Below are positions 33,414 to 44,827 of a stretch of 64,000 bases of DNA, piece by piece. Within the stretch, counting starts at the first letter, position 1; every line of letters starts with the position of its first letter. The DNA lies in NCBI GenBank assembly GCA_019916065.1, contig CM034243.1:32581524-32645523 (forward strand). Direction: 5' to 3'. The position numbers were made by a program, and so were the translations under genes. This DNA comes from Vitellaria paradoxa (lineage: Eukaryota; Streptophyta; Magnoliopsida; Ericales; Sapotaceae). The notes beneath the pieces are model-generated. The model saw only the letters and a program-made list of their open reading frames with translations, did no database searches and was not told where the DNA came from.

Positions 33414-36009
33414 TCAGCAGTCATTTTCCAATTGATCTAGACGTGCTTGATTTGCAGATCTCTTCAAGCGCTCAACAGCCTTTGCAACCTACGATAATGT
33501 CATACATGGAAAATGGTGTGAATTTGCGCTCAAATGCAAAGATGTATCAATCAAATGACTACCAAGAGGGTTCATCAAAGATGCTATTTATTACCTCTGC
33601 ATCCCAGTTCGTTCTTGCAGTTATCACAATTAGAGTCACTGTTTGTAGAAGTACTCCAATGATCATTCCCCACCACAGCCCCTAAACAAAGAATCATTTA
33701 GTGTGACTCTATTCTTTTGTTTTAAGGATTGTAAAATACTCTATTCATCCCCCTTTTTTGCCCTTTTCCACTATAGATAAGAGCGGAGGTAGAATTATAA
33801 AATGTCTTGAGTTGTAAGTCAAAACTCAACAAATTAAAGATCTTATGAAAGTTTGGTTAGGGTTAAACTATTTAAGGAATATGCTGGACTATTTAAGAAA
33901 TAAGGTAAACTAATTTTTTTGGATCCAAAATTTATTTAATATATATTTATATTTTTTACACTGGACTGGAGCTTACCGCAGTTCACAGTGTGACTCCGCC
34001 CCTAACTATACATGGTAAAAATTTCATTTAAGTTTGAATCCAATTGAAAGGTATACTAGAAATCAGAAATTACTGCAAAAACACCAGAATTTCTCTTCCA
34101 GATGATCGAAAGTGGTTAATGTATTCAAAATAATTACGTGTTTATAAAATTCTTCTCAATTCATCCTATTTCATTACATCCGGTGAAAGTAATTCTATTA
34201 TTACTGAAGACGGGTGTAAAAAGACAGGGAATCAGAGGAGAGTCTTGACTTACTGCTGCTTCTAATTTCATCTTGAAGCCAAGGACACATCCAATAGGCA
34301 GACCAATAAGATAATAAGTGGCTATGTTAACATACGCCACAACAGCTTGCCATCCACTCCCAATGGCCACACCTTAAATGAAAATGGACGCGGGTCAAGT
34401 CAAGTCCATTTTCGCACCCAAAAAAAAAAAATTGATTTTCTGAATCACCATTAAGGCTATACAGAAGTACTCACCGGACAATATGGGTTGAATTCCATTC
34501 AAGAAGACAGAGGCAGCGAGCAACGGCGTCATCTGTGACACCGCCAATATAACGTCTTGGTCGCTTGTAAAGAGTTTGCTTAATTCGACCCGAAAAATTA
34601 GAACAATTGCACTGAAAAATGTACTAATGAGAATGCTCGTCACAATAACAACAGCCACTGAAAATTTTGCGACTCTCGCATGGCCAGCCCCGAGCTCATT
34701 TCCCACTCGAACGCTGCAATTAATCCGCCCCACTTAATGAGCAAGGATTGATAATAATCCTAGGTGCCAAATATTATTAACGTCTGTTTGTTACCTCACG
34801 GCTGCACTCAACCCCAGCATGAACTCAATGTCCCATGTCCAGTAGTTCAAACTGAAATTTTGTAATGTTAGAAGTTGACATATATATATAAATATAACTA
34901 TGGAAAATACAATAAATTGGAAGGGAAAAGCCATCATACCAAATAGAAAGAGAGTCCAAGGCAATTGTTGGGTTGGGAAGGAGGCCCGAGATAAGTACAA
35001 GTCCTTGATTGTACCATATTTCTAGACTGCATTAATCAATGATCAAATATCATATATGGTTAGGTATCGTATGGTGGACAAATTTTTAATAGAAAATAAT
35101 CAATTTTTACTTTTTAAGTGTTTAGTAAAACACCAATTTTAATCAATTTTTTTACTCAGTTACAGTAATTTACTGAACTCAAAAGTTACTAAAATTTTTA
35201 TCAAACATACAAAAAATTATTAAAAGTTACCAAAAATTTTATCAAACACTCAAAAATTGTTAAAGGTTACTAGAAATTGTTACTTATTCTACCAAACACA
35301 TCCAAAAATTCAACTACTAATTTTTTTGACCAAAAAAATACCAACAATTATTAAAAATTGAACTTCTAAGCGGCCCATAGTGTGTGTATGTATATATGTA
35401 TGAAGTAATTTGCTTTTAATGTGAGAAAAAGAAGAATATTAAACATACCACAGCATGACTGCAGAAGAAAGAGTCAGCTTGAAATAAGGCCAAATATCGT
35501 AGACCGCTTTAATAGAGAAACCAGTCCAGGTTTTCTTGCAAGAGGGGCTGAGGAATATGTAAAGCGCTTGGAGGAAGACAAGTAACCACCAAGAGAAGCC
35601 GAGGGTGAGAGCTGCTCCCAGGAGCCCAAAATTCAACACATAAACCACGACCCATGTGAGTAATACGTGCAAGAGAAGAACCCCGATGGACATGAAAGCT
35701 AGAGGGTTCACAATGTTCTGGGCTTGGAGGAATCTCATCATGGGACAACTTATTGCGAAGGCATAGAGCTGAAGGATCATTCCTCGTGCGAAGATTTGGC
35801 CCAGCTCGGCTATGTCCTCTGCTTGGCCGATTAGTACGAGTAGTTTTCCAAAGTAGGTGTAGAGAAACGTGAGGAGTACAGCTGCTCCCAAGTGCAATAT
35901 TATTGCCCTCTGGCAAATTATGCCCATTGCTCCATATTGCTTTGCACCATATGCTTGCCCACAAACAGTTTGCACAGCACTGGCCATTCCCAACTATACA
36001 TATACATAC

Positions 36010-36045
<36 letters not shown>

Positions 36046-39000
36046 GAGAATTATTAGAAAAACAGACTACAAAGCATAGATCCGAATATGACATATGGGT
36101 ACAGAATATGGAAAAAATAATATTAGGTACATACATGAATTTAACATCCAAAATTTGATTCAATAATCCAATGAATAATTCAAATATATTTCAGCATACA
36201 AAAACAACAAAATTATTTTAATTCAACACACAAGATTTTTATGAACAAAATTTGAGCAAAATGGGTCATTTCCCTACTCGCAAAACCAGTCCATATATCC
36301 ACTCTACCTTCTTTTTTATAAAAACTAAATTCAAATACCCCCACCAAATCCCTCTAACCCTTCGATCCAAATGAGTGTAAAGCTCCCTTTTCTAATCCAA
36401 AAACTTCTTTTGGTTCACTTTTTCATCCTATATTGTCATTTTTATGTTTATTTATTTATTTTTAATCTTTCAGGTATATTATATATTTATACTTTTAAAA
36501 AATAATTAAAAAATTACGTATGAATAAAAAATAAATTTATTTGAAATAATCGATTTTTTATTTGTATATGAATTTTATAATTTTAAAATATTTATTATTT
36601 TTAAAGTAAATAATATACTTAAAAATTAATAAATAAGGAAAAAATTTAAAATTAAATTAAAAATCATATAAAACGAAAATCTACGTTATCTGTTAAAAAG
36701 TCAATATTATCAAGCGATTCGTGATTGCTTTGAGCAATATGAGTTGGACCGAATACCGAATTGGTTTGACCACTGGGAATTTTTTTTTTTTTTTAACATT
36801 AAGGGTGCGTTTAAAGTGACTAAAAGTGAAATAAAATTAAAATAAAATAAATTGTGATTTCATAATTCGTGTAATAAAATAAAAAATAAATAATTTTAAA
36901 ATTTTTTAATATTTTTTACCTCTTTTAAAATCTTTTACTACTTCAAACGAAGCATATATATATATATATATATATATATAATCTCCATGTAGAACTTGAG
37001 TAGCTGATATAATGATTTGGGTGGTCGAATTAAATTTTAACGGCACAAACATATTTTTTAGTTAAAAACATCTAGTTGTCACCAGAATAATATGAAATTA
37101 ATGCCAGTCTCTTCCCTTTAAGTTCATGCAATATAAATCACAAGTTAAAATTTAAGAAGAGAAAATAAAAATTTATTAAGGATTTATTTGGAGCGTGGAT
37201 TTGATGAAGAAAAAAAAAAGATTCGAATAAGAAAAATAAAACGAAAAGATAAGACCAAAAGGAACAAAACATAAAACCCTAGAGCACACCCTTATATGAT
37301 AAGGTTAAAAAATAAAATACAATAAAAGAGATTTAACAATATATTTATTTTTTAACTTAATTAATTTTAGTTTCTAAATTTCATGTATTTTTTGTCACGG
37401 CTCAAAAAATTTTAAATTTCTATCTCTTTCTTTTTCCATTAATAAATTTTTTAAATGAATATAAGTTTAACCTTTTAAAACATTAAAATTGTTATTAAAA
37501 GAGATATAGAGACGGAAGTGAAAGATAATCAATAATTAAATAAATATAAAATAAAATAATTAAAAAACAATTAAAAAAAGGCACCTACGCTTTCTAAAGT
37601 AATCAAAAGTAGGAGTTACACAGGTGTCCTCCACACTTTTACACATATTTGATATTTCTTAAGATGGATTGACTCGGAATGCGTCCATTATGGCAATGTT
37701 ATTATCAGAAGAATACAATGGACATTTTCTGCTTGGTACAAGACTTAAAAATATATATTTATATTTTTTTTATGTATGTATATATATATATATATTTGAA
37801 TCAGCTGGGTCAGGTCTCAGGCCGGGTCAAGGCGCCCTAAGCTCTAACCCCATTTGGGTGAGGCCGAGATGGGACGGGTTGACCCGAACCATTTACTTCA
37901 CTGTTTGTAAAAATGCAAGAGAGATGAGAAATATTCCAATGGTACATCGAAAAGATCGAGAGCTTTACATATGTATTTTATTATCACATCTTTCAATATA
38001 TTATTAATTATTAATTAATCTTAATAATAAGAATATTAAAGTTCTTTGAATAAAGCACTATTTGTCAATTTTTAATTAATAGAAAATGAGTAAATTAATT
38101 ATTGAATGAATAAGTTAGCAGGTTAAATTAAATTAATTATTTTTTTATATAATTCTCGTACTGTGTTTGGCAAGTGGAGAATCGAGTCGTGGGAAATTAA
38201 GAATATTAATCCATACGGAAAATAATGATATTTATAAGTCAAAAGTGCGTGCAAGAGAGGAAAAACTAATTGCTAAAGCGGAAAATCTGGTGGTTTGATG
38301 AAGACTAATCTAATTTATAAATTGCTCCAAACAAGGGATATATGTGTATATATGCTAAGTAGGTGGTTTGATAATTAAAAAGACTCGATTGCTCCATTTG
38401 ATTAAATAAATAAATTATTAATTAACGTGCATTTTAAGTGAAAATAAAATAAAATAAAATGAGATAAAAATTTTTTAAAATTTTTTATCAGCCTAAACGG
38501 ATCCTTAATTAATAAATAGGTGATCGATTACTCGTAGGTTTCAAGATACATCTTATAATTAATTGATTAACTAACATTCAATCTTTAGACAAAAAAGAAT
38601 TAAAAGCCCTCTTATGTGTTTATTTTATTATATATATGGTGCTAGCGGCATCTTTTAAAACTTTGGAAGTGTTTGATTTATCAAAAAAATAAATAAATAA
38701 AAATAAATAAACATAAAAAATTTACAATTTTATTAATTTTTTAACTTCTTTAAATTAAATTGTATTATGTTTCATTTTTACATCAAATTTTTTTAGATAA
38801 AATACAAAAATCATCTTTATAGTTTATTATCGGTGTCAGTTTAGTCCCTTACGTTTCAATCGTAATAGTCAGATCTTTACATTTTTGATCAAACAGCAAT
38901 TTGGTTCTTCCGTTAGTTACTTTCGATCAAACAGCAATTTAATTCTTCTCTTAGGTACCCGTTGCACAGAACCATTACACTAAGGTGAAAAGGTAATTTC

Positions 39001-42000
39001 ACAGGGTAAAGTACAAAACAAATAAAATAGTGATTTTAAGGTTGTTTTGGTAATGCTATCAATTTTTTATTTGTGTTTAACTCTTTATATATATTAATTT
39101 TTATTTTCTGTTATCATTTTTTTCTTAAAATAAAAACTAAAATTACGTTTAGAAATATAATTTTGTTTACAGTCAATAATTTTTGTTTTAATAAAATATT
39201 TAATTCTATTAATTTAAAAAATTAATTATATTTAATAAAATATATTTCATATTAATTAAACTAAAGTAAATATTAATTTAATTATATTATTTATTAAAAA
39301 TAATTTAATAAAACATATTTTAAAATAAATTTTGTTATATAATTTAATAAAATATATTTTATATTATATTATTTACTAAAATAATTTAATAAAAATATAT
39401 TTCAAATATATACTGAAAATATAAGAATTTGACTGTTACAATTAAAACGTAAGAAATTAAAGTAACACCAAGAGTTTTTGTGCTTTATCTCATGAAATTA
39501 ATTTTTTACCCTCAGTCTAACGATTTTATATAACGGCTAGCTAAGAATTATTATTTGACTGGCAATGTAAGAATGTGATTATTATAATTGAATGGTGAGA
39601 AATTAAAGTAATATTATAAATAAATTATAGGAATAATTTTCAATGTCAACTCAATAATATTAAAATCGAAAACAATTGAATTAAAATTTAATTATTTAAA
39701 TTCCCAGGTTGCGAGTTGACGTTAACACACACAACCAGAACAAAACACACGAACCCGTCTTCCCAGCTTGCGTGTAAATAAACAAGCAAATAGCCTTATA
39801 AAGCACGGGCTGCCTATCTCTTAAATTAGTTTTAAAGTTTTTTTTCTTTAATTTTTTTTGTGTTGTTTTTACTAAAATTTATTTTTTTCAAAAGGTAAAA
39901 ATTATTTGTGTCTAAAGACATAAAAACATAATTTGGTCTATAAATAGTTCAAATATAAATTTGTAATACAAATTTACATAAAAATAATCTATACAGTCTT
40001 TAATAAACATATAAAATTTTATTATTTATCACAAATAAATATTTTAGAAAAACTATTTAACAAAATATGAAAAAAATAAAAGATTGTGTTTTCAAGTAAA
40101 GTGACCAAAAAACAACTGAATTGTAAAAAAAAATAACAAAATAATAATGACCATTGAGTAAATTCAATAGTTAAAAATATCTCAAATTTAAATTTTTTTA
40201 TCTCAAATATCTCAAATTCTGACACAAAGAGTGTAAAATGTATGTGTTTACAATTTTAAGTTTTAAATACTTTAAAATTGAAAATTTTCCATAAAAAATT
40301 AAAATTTTAATTTAAATGTTTATTGTTTAAAATTAAAATTTTAAAGAATATTATTTTTAATTTGAGTACATTAAAATTAAATTTTAAATATTATTTTTTT
40401 GAAAAAAAAAAACTTAGTTAACTTCTATCACATCGACTATTGTATTTTATTATATAAATATAAAAAGTATTTTTAAAACATTTATAAAAAATATTTAATA
40501 AAATATGAAAAAATAAAAAAGTATTTTTTATGTAAAGTGACAAAAAAATAATTAAAGTATATAGAAAAAATAATTTTGACGATTAAATAAATTTGTCGGC
40601 TAAAAATATATCAAATTCAGATGTTTTAATTTCTTTATTATATATATGACGTAAATAATATAAAAATATATGTATTTAAATTTAATTATTAATTATTATA
40701 TAATAAATTAATTATTTTTATTTAACAAATTTTAACTTACCTTTAAAAAAAAAATCTCTCCCATCCCTCTCACTCTCTCTCGTTATCTGTGCGCCTCCCC
40801 CTTACTCTCTCCTCCTCTCAATCCTAAACGCCCTTTTTTTTCGCTCTCCCTCTCTCTCCTAGCAAACCCACCCTCCCTCCCTCCTCCTCTTTCTCTCTTC
40901 CTTCCCAAATGCTGCCACGCAAACACATGCCCCACTCAAAGAGACGTGTATATAAATGTAAACGGCGAGTAGTGTTCTTGTTTTTCTTTGTTAGTTGTGA
41001 CTTGGAAGAGATGAATTAATTGTTTTGTCCTTGCACGCCAGGTCTTGCAGGTTCCCGAAAAAAACAAAAACAGTGATTTTCAAAGTCTCGCCGCCTTTCT
41101 GGACTTCAAAATTTAGGATTAAGGGTTTCAGTAAAAAAAATTCACTGTAGAGTTACATTGAAAAGATCAATGGTTAAAATTTTTTTAGTTAATTACGTGT
41201 AACTTTTATATTTCGTATTAATTATATTTTAATCAAATTTTTTAAATTTTTATTTTTATTTTAAAAATAAATTAGAACCATCGGATTAAATATAAAAAAA
41301 TCTTAACCGTTCATCTTTTTACTGTAACTCCTACAGTAGATTTTTCACGGCAGCACCTTTAAGCCCCAAAATTTATTTAAAAACCCATAATGTTTCATGT
41401 TGTATAAAATTGTGTAAAATTATAAAAGTTAATATCTCGTGTTTTGTGTAATGAATAAATTTTATCGTAATTCGTGTTTATAGAAATTTTTAAAATTTTA
41501 TATTATTTTGTTTAACTTCAAACACACCAAATATTACCATCTCATTCTTATTTAGCAAGAGATGTTGATTGGATAAAATCAACTAAAATTTATTAATTTT
41601 TATATTTTCTTTCAATCCAATTTCATTACATATTATTTTTACATTAAATTTTTATACTTTTTTTTGGTTCATTTTGGCCTAATGTTTTTTCTAGCCAAAC
41701 ACCCCCTTAATTATATTACACCCAATTAAATCACAGGACTCCATTGCAGCCCCCCAAATATTAAATTTAAATTATATGTGAACTTAGGGGTTATTTGGTT
41801 GAAAAAAAAGTTGAAGAAAAAAAAGTAAAAGTAGAAAGATATAACATAAAGGTGATATGTGTTAAAATTTTATTGAAGAAAAATATAAAAAATAGTAAAA
41901 GTTTAATGACTTTGGATGTTTTTGGGTCGGCCAAACAGGCCCTAAATTTTGATACACTATTAGTCTAATAAATGATCAATCATAACATGATGTATTGGTA

Positions 42001-42604
42001 TTTTGTAATTTAATTAATTATAAATAGGGACGGAGGAAGGCCAAGCCCGAGGGTAAAATACTAAAATAGCAGGAAAGTGAACGATTGGGATTTAAAAAAG
42101 TAAAATAAACGGTAGTGCAAAAAACAACAAGGAAATCAGGTCATATTCTAAAAGTCAATTTCTGTAAATAATTATGTGTGCACTTTCTACATACTGAACA
42201 CGGAAGAACAAAAACTGATCACCCGATGATCGATGACAAAATATATATAAACTCAAAAGAAAATGAAAAAAGTTCAGTTTTACTTTTCGTACCATGATTC
42301 CATAAGCAAGTCCTTGAGTTCCAACCATAGCAATGGAGGTTCCGGCAAGTTCTAAAGCACCTAAATGGCCTGTAAAGGTTAAAGTAACGAAGCTGAGCAT
42401 GTAATTACAAACCGAGACAGCAATGGAAGGCCCCGATAAGAGCCAGAGCTGCTTCGACTCCCAACCCACCAGCCGAAGATACCATCGTCTCGTCACCGGT
42501 CTGTCTGACAAGACCCCTTCCACTACGCTGGACGACAAGATTGGGAATTCATCACCTCTTGACAGTAGAAGCTGCTGGTTCTCTTCTGGATCCATGCTAC
42601 CCAT
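33414..42604 (-). CDS. TT12: TT12/DTX41-like MATE transporter (vacuolar flavonoid/H+ antiporter)
   Basis: Eight coding exons on the minus strand: 42604-42293, 35993-35449, 35026-34940, 34851-34795, 34713-34475, 34372-34254, 33681-33595, 33488-33414. They join in phase to 1521 nt, 506 aa; Arabidopsis TT12 has 507. All introns are GT-AG. TT12 is a tonoplast MATE antiporter that moves glycosylated flavan-3-ols (and cyanidin-3-glucoside in vitro) into the vacuole for proanthocyanidin synthesis. TT12-type landmarks are WESKQLWLLSGPSI and TFTGHLGALELAG in exon 1, LGMASAVQTVCGQAYGA (105-121), ARGMILQLYAFA, then FLQAQNIVNPLAFMS, SVRVGNELGAGHAR and GVAIGSGWQAVVAYVN. About 12 membrane segments are expected. 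Met1 or Met4 could start. The other stop-ended reading after exon 7 (VINSIFDEPSW) lacks the family tail, so exon 8 (VAKAVERLKRS) is preferred. No lesions are seen. Substrate is inferred from homology. Confidence 0.93.
33779..34005. mobile_element. Short hAT-like element in intron 6 of the TT12-like gene
   Basis: The ends AAGAGCGGAGGTAG and (reverse complement of the right side) TTAGGGGCGGAGTC resemble Tip100-type hAT termini. The flanks CTATAGAT (33771-33778) and CTATACAT (34006-34013) are an 8-bp direct repeat with one mismatch. It is about 227 bp and non-coding. The two ends do not align perfectly at the outermost bases, so the call is moderate. Confidence 0.5.
35056..35380. mobile_element. 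MITE-like repeat in intron 2 of the TT12-like gene
   Basis: The stretch contains repeated words (AAAAGTTAC..AAA.TTTTATCAAACA, three times) and ends in text shared with repeats at 3650-3980 and 49634-49979. It is non-coding, and the exact borders are uncertain. Confidence 0.4.
36001..36045. repeat. (CATA)n(TA)n microsatellite
   Basis: CATA tetranucleotides pass into TA dinucleotides immediately upstream of the exon 2 acceptor of the TT12-like gene. On the coding strand the (TA)n lies 10-50 bases before the splice site. Confidence 0.85.
36803..36953. mobile_element. MITE, family M2, in TT12 intron 1
   Basis: The left end is GGGTGCGTTTAAAGTGACTA and the reverse complement of the right end is TTCGTTTGAAGTAGTAAAAG. 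The interior has the family words AAAAGTGAAATAAAAT and ATAATTCGTGTAATAAAATAA. It is followed by (TA)n. Confidence 0.5.
38796..39489. mobile_element. 0.7-kb inverted-repeat element in TT12 intron 1
   Basis: About 80 bp at each end are inverted copies. The left GATAAAATACAAAAATC then TTACGTTTCAATCGTAATAG matches the reverse complement of the right, GATAAAGCACAAAAACT then TTACGTTTTAATTGTAACAG. The long terminal repeats suggest a Mutator-like non-autonomous element. A 9-bp duplication is not apparent. An AT-rich MITE-like segment is nested inside (from about 39040). Confidence 0.55.
40749..40917. repeat. CT-rich low-complexity block in TT12 intron 1
   Basis: About 170 bases are almost pure C/T (CTCTCTCC and CCCTCC words). 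They are followed by ACGTGTATATAAATG near 40942-40956, which looks like a TATA region on the + strand. No coding sequence follows. It may be a promoter relic or part of a repeat. Confidence 0.5.
41784..41945. mobile_element. MITE ('GTTATTTGGTTG' family) in TT12 intron 1
   Basis: The left end TTAGGGGTTATTTGGTTG and the reverse complement of the right end, TTAGGGCCTGTTTGGCCGAC, are inverted repeats. The interior shares ACATAAAGGTGATATGTG.TAAAATTT with the copies at 1846 and about 8085. Confidence 0.6.
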
Positions 42605-42654
42605 TCCCTTGCCCTTTCCCTTTCAGCGCCAATTTGCTTTATGTCCTCTCACTC

Positions 42655-42690
42655 GGTTCGTATATGTGTATATGTATATATATATATCGC
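42655..42690 (-). promoter_or_regulatory. Probable TATA region of the TT12-like gene
   Basis: An AT-alternating tract (TATATATATATA on the minus strand, 42672-42687) lies 70-85 bp upstream of ATG42604 and would give a leader of about 40-60 nt. No MYB or bHLH site stands out clearly in the first 200 bp. Confidence 0.35.
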
Positions 42691-42820
42691 TTTTTTGTTT
42701 TTTTAGGTGCGTGGCAGCGGGATGTTGACCCCTTTGGGGTTGTTTTTTAGGTGAGTGGCAGCTATTTGGATGAGAAAAATAATATTTTATCAAAATTTTT
42801 AATCAAAAACATGTTTAAAA

Positions 42821-43021
42821 GATTTTAGGGTAGTTCAGCGGTTGACAGATAATTCTCAAATGACGTAAGTTTAGAGACGGAAGTTTGAATCTCGCCGAGT
42901 GCATCCTCGATTGAACTAAGGATGTCTTTGGTCGAACCGTTCTCCTCCCGTTTACCCATCGGCTACGCGGACCGTTAAGATATGTAATAAACTGTTGAGG
43001 TTATGAGCCACCAAAAAAAAA
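42821..43021 (+). mobile_element. tRNA-derived SINE with poly(A) tail, upstream of the TT12-like gene
   Basis: The head has an A-box-like TAGTTCAGCGGTT (42831) and a B-box-like GTTTGAATCTC about 55 bp later. The body ends in a run of about twelve A. It is flanked by a direct repeat AAACATGTTTAAAA (42807-42820 and 43022-43035), the target duplication. It is about 200 bp and lies 217 bp upstream of the TT12-like start codon, in opposite orientation to the gene. Confidence 0.85.
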
Positions 43022-43702
43022 AAACATGTTTAAAAATGATGTTATAATTGTGTAGTTGAAATAGAATGTTATTTATTGATTTTTTTTTTTTTTGGCTGTG
43101 ATTGGGTTATGTTATTATAATAAAATTTGTGAGTATAAATTTTAAAAATACAAATTATATTAATAAAATTATTACTTTTGCTAATGAATTGATTTTATAC
43201 ATGCGTGCCGCATAAAAGTAGTATACAAATAACTAAAAATAGATTTTATTAGAGTTGTCTGTCCTCACAATCTATGCTGTTAGTACGTCGTTGTGCCAAA
43301 AAAAAAAAAGAAAAAAACATAAATTTTAAATACATCTTTTTTATGTAAATGGATTATATAATATAATATAATAAAACATTAATTTAATTTTTTAATTTCT
43401 CATATCTTATGCACTTTTTATCTTTTTATTAGTTAAATAAGGATTTTTTTTGTTTTTTATTTTTTAATAAATCGTTAAAGGTGAATCTATCTGTGCACTC
43501 TATTTTATTTTTTATTAAATAAAATTACATAATAATTTTTATTTTTTTAATAAAATATGTTGTACGTAACTTGCAAACAGATTCGCCTAATCTTTAATCC
43601 TGAGACATTAGCATAAGGAACGTCAGTTCTAAGAGGGAAACTAACTCACCGTACATATCATGGCACACTACTCTGTGCATGAATGTGACATCTGAAAGTT
43701 GA

Positions 43703-43990
43703 TTGGATACATTAAGGTTGCTGGGTGAGTTTCTTCCACATCATCTGCCAAAGTGGTTAGGTGCGGGTCAAGAGAGATGGGGACCGATAACAACTAAAGA
43801 CCCCATGAATGTCAGGTGGGTAGCTGCAATATTGCCAGAGGCACGTGACGGACAAAGAGATATACGTGTGCGCGCGGGTGTGGCGGCCGCCATCGCCGAG
43901 AAGTTCCCGAGTCTTTCTTCGGTCAATCGAATCGAACGGTTGGTACTCACGGCGGAGACTGACTCGGGACTCACGGACGGTTTTTATTAA
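43703..43990 (+). other. GC-rich segment with 95-codon open frame, unknown
   Basis: This stretch is markedly richer in G/C than its surroundings and open for 95 codons from ATG43703, ending TAA. The deduced peptide (with AAAIAEKFPSLSSVNRIERL) matches no family I know and has no membrane segment. A G-box CACGTG is at 43842-43847. It could be a small gene, an exon relic, or distal regulatory DNA of the TT12-like gene about 1.1 kb away. I cannot decide between these. Confidence 0.25.
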
Positions 43991-44827
43991 CCGGTGGCTG
44001 TTGCTGCTAACATTGCCAACCCCAATACTTAATTTTTCCCATCAAACTAATTAGTTGGTCATTCAACATTTTTGTGACTACTATTAGTTTGGTCGTAGGG
44101 CTACAATAAAAAAAAGTGCCATTTGTTATAAAAATATTTATAACTACAGATTGTTAATTAAATATTACTTACTTTCTCAGAAGCAAAATTGTTAATTTAT
44201 TAAAATCCTGTAGTCACGTTCTTTTAGAGCGATTCCTGTCAATTATTGGCTTGAAAATTTGTGTCAGTTTAATCGGTATGGGACCAAACACTTGCATTTA
44301 ATATCTAAAAATCGATTATTAAAAAATAATTAATTTGATTCGTGTAAGACGCAATAATTTTCGTTTCGTTACCTTAGGGGAAAATGGGGAGGTTGAGATT
44401 TTTTAGTGTGTAAATAATAACTTTTATATAATTAATTAATACATCTATACTATTATATAAAGAGAATATTAGGGGTATTTGATGAAATTTAAAAATTAAT
44501 AAAGTCTCATTTTTCGTAATTTATTTTACTTTTTTTTATATTAATACCTCTAATTTCTCATAATTACTAATACTTTTCATAGAAAAAAATTAATAACAAC
44601 CACTTAATTGAGAAAATTTAATTTTGTATTTTTTGTATTCCTTAAATACCTCTTTTAACCACCCACTATATTTATATTTTTTTATTTTCTTTAAATGTTA
44701 CTTAATTGTAAATTATTTACTTAAATACCATTTAAAACTATCTAATATTTTATAAGAGATATAATATTTTTTATTTGAAATTTGTTTGATAATTTATTTA
44801 AAATTAAAAAAATTATATTTACTTGAA

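Larger units (their letters stand above)
35994..42292 (-). other. 6.3-kb first intron of the TT12-like gene
   Basis: The intron separates exon 1 (ending YGIM) from exon 2 (starting LGMAS). It is GT-AG with donor GTACGA and acceptor TATAG. Within it are microsatellites (36001-36045, 36955-36980, 37774-37795), an M2-type MITE (36803-36953), a 0.7-kb inverted-repeat element (38796-39489), a CT-rich block (40749-40917) and two small MITEs (41570-41710, 41784-41945). No second gene was recognised inside it. Other introns of the gene are 81-572 bp, so this one is expanded by insertions. Confidence 0.85.

Noticed and set aside
33595..33681. Read-through end of the TT12-like protein after exon 7
   Set aside because: It would give a short stop-ended tail unlike the family; a good GAG|GTAATA donor and an in-phase exon 8 resembling the TT12 C-terminus exist.
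35509..36015. 168-codon minus-strand frame overlapping TT12 exon 2
   Set aside because: Out-of-frame shadow of exon 2; the other frame matches the MATE family without interruption.
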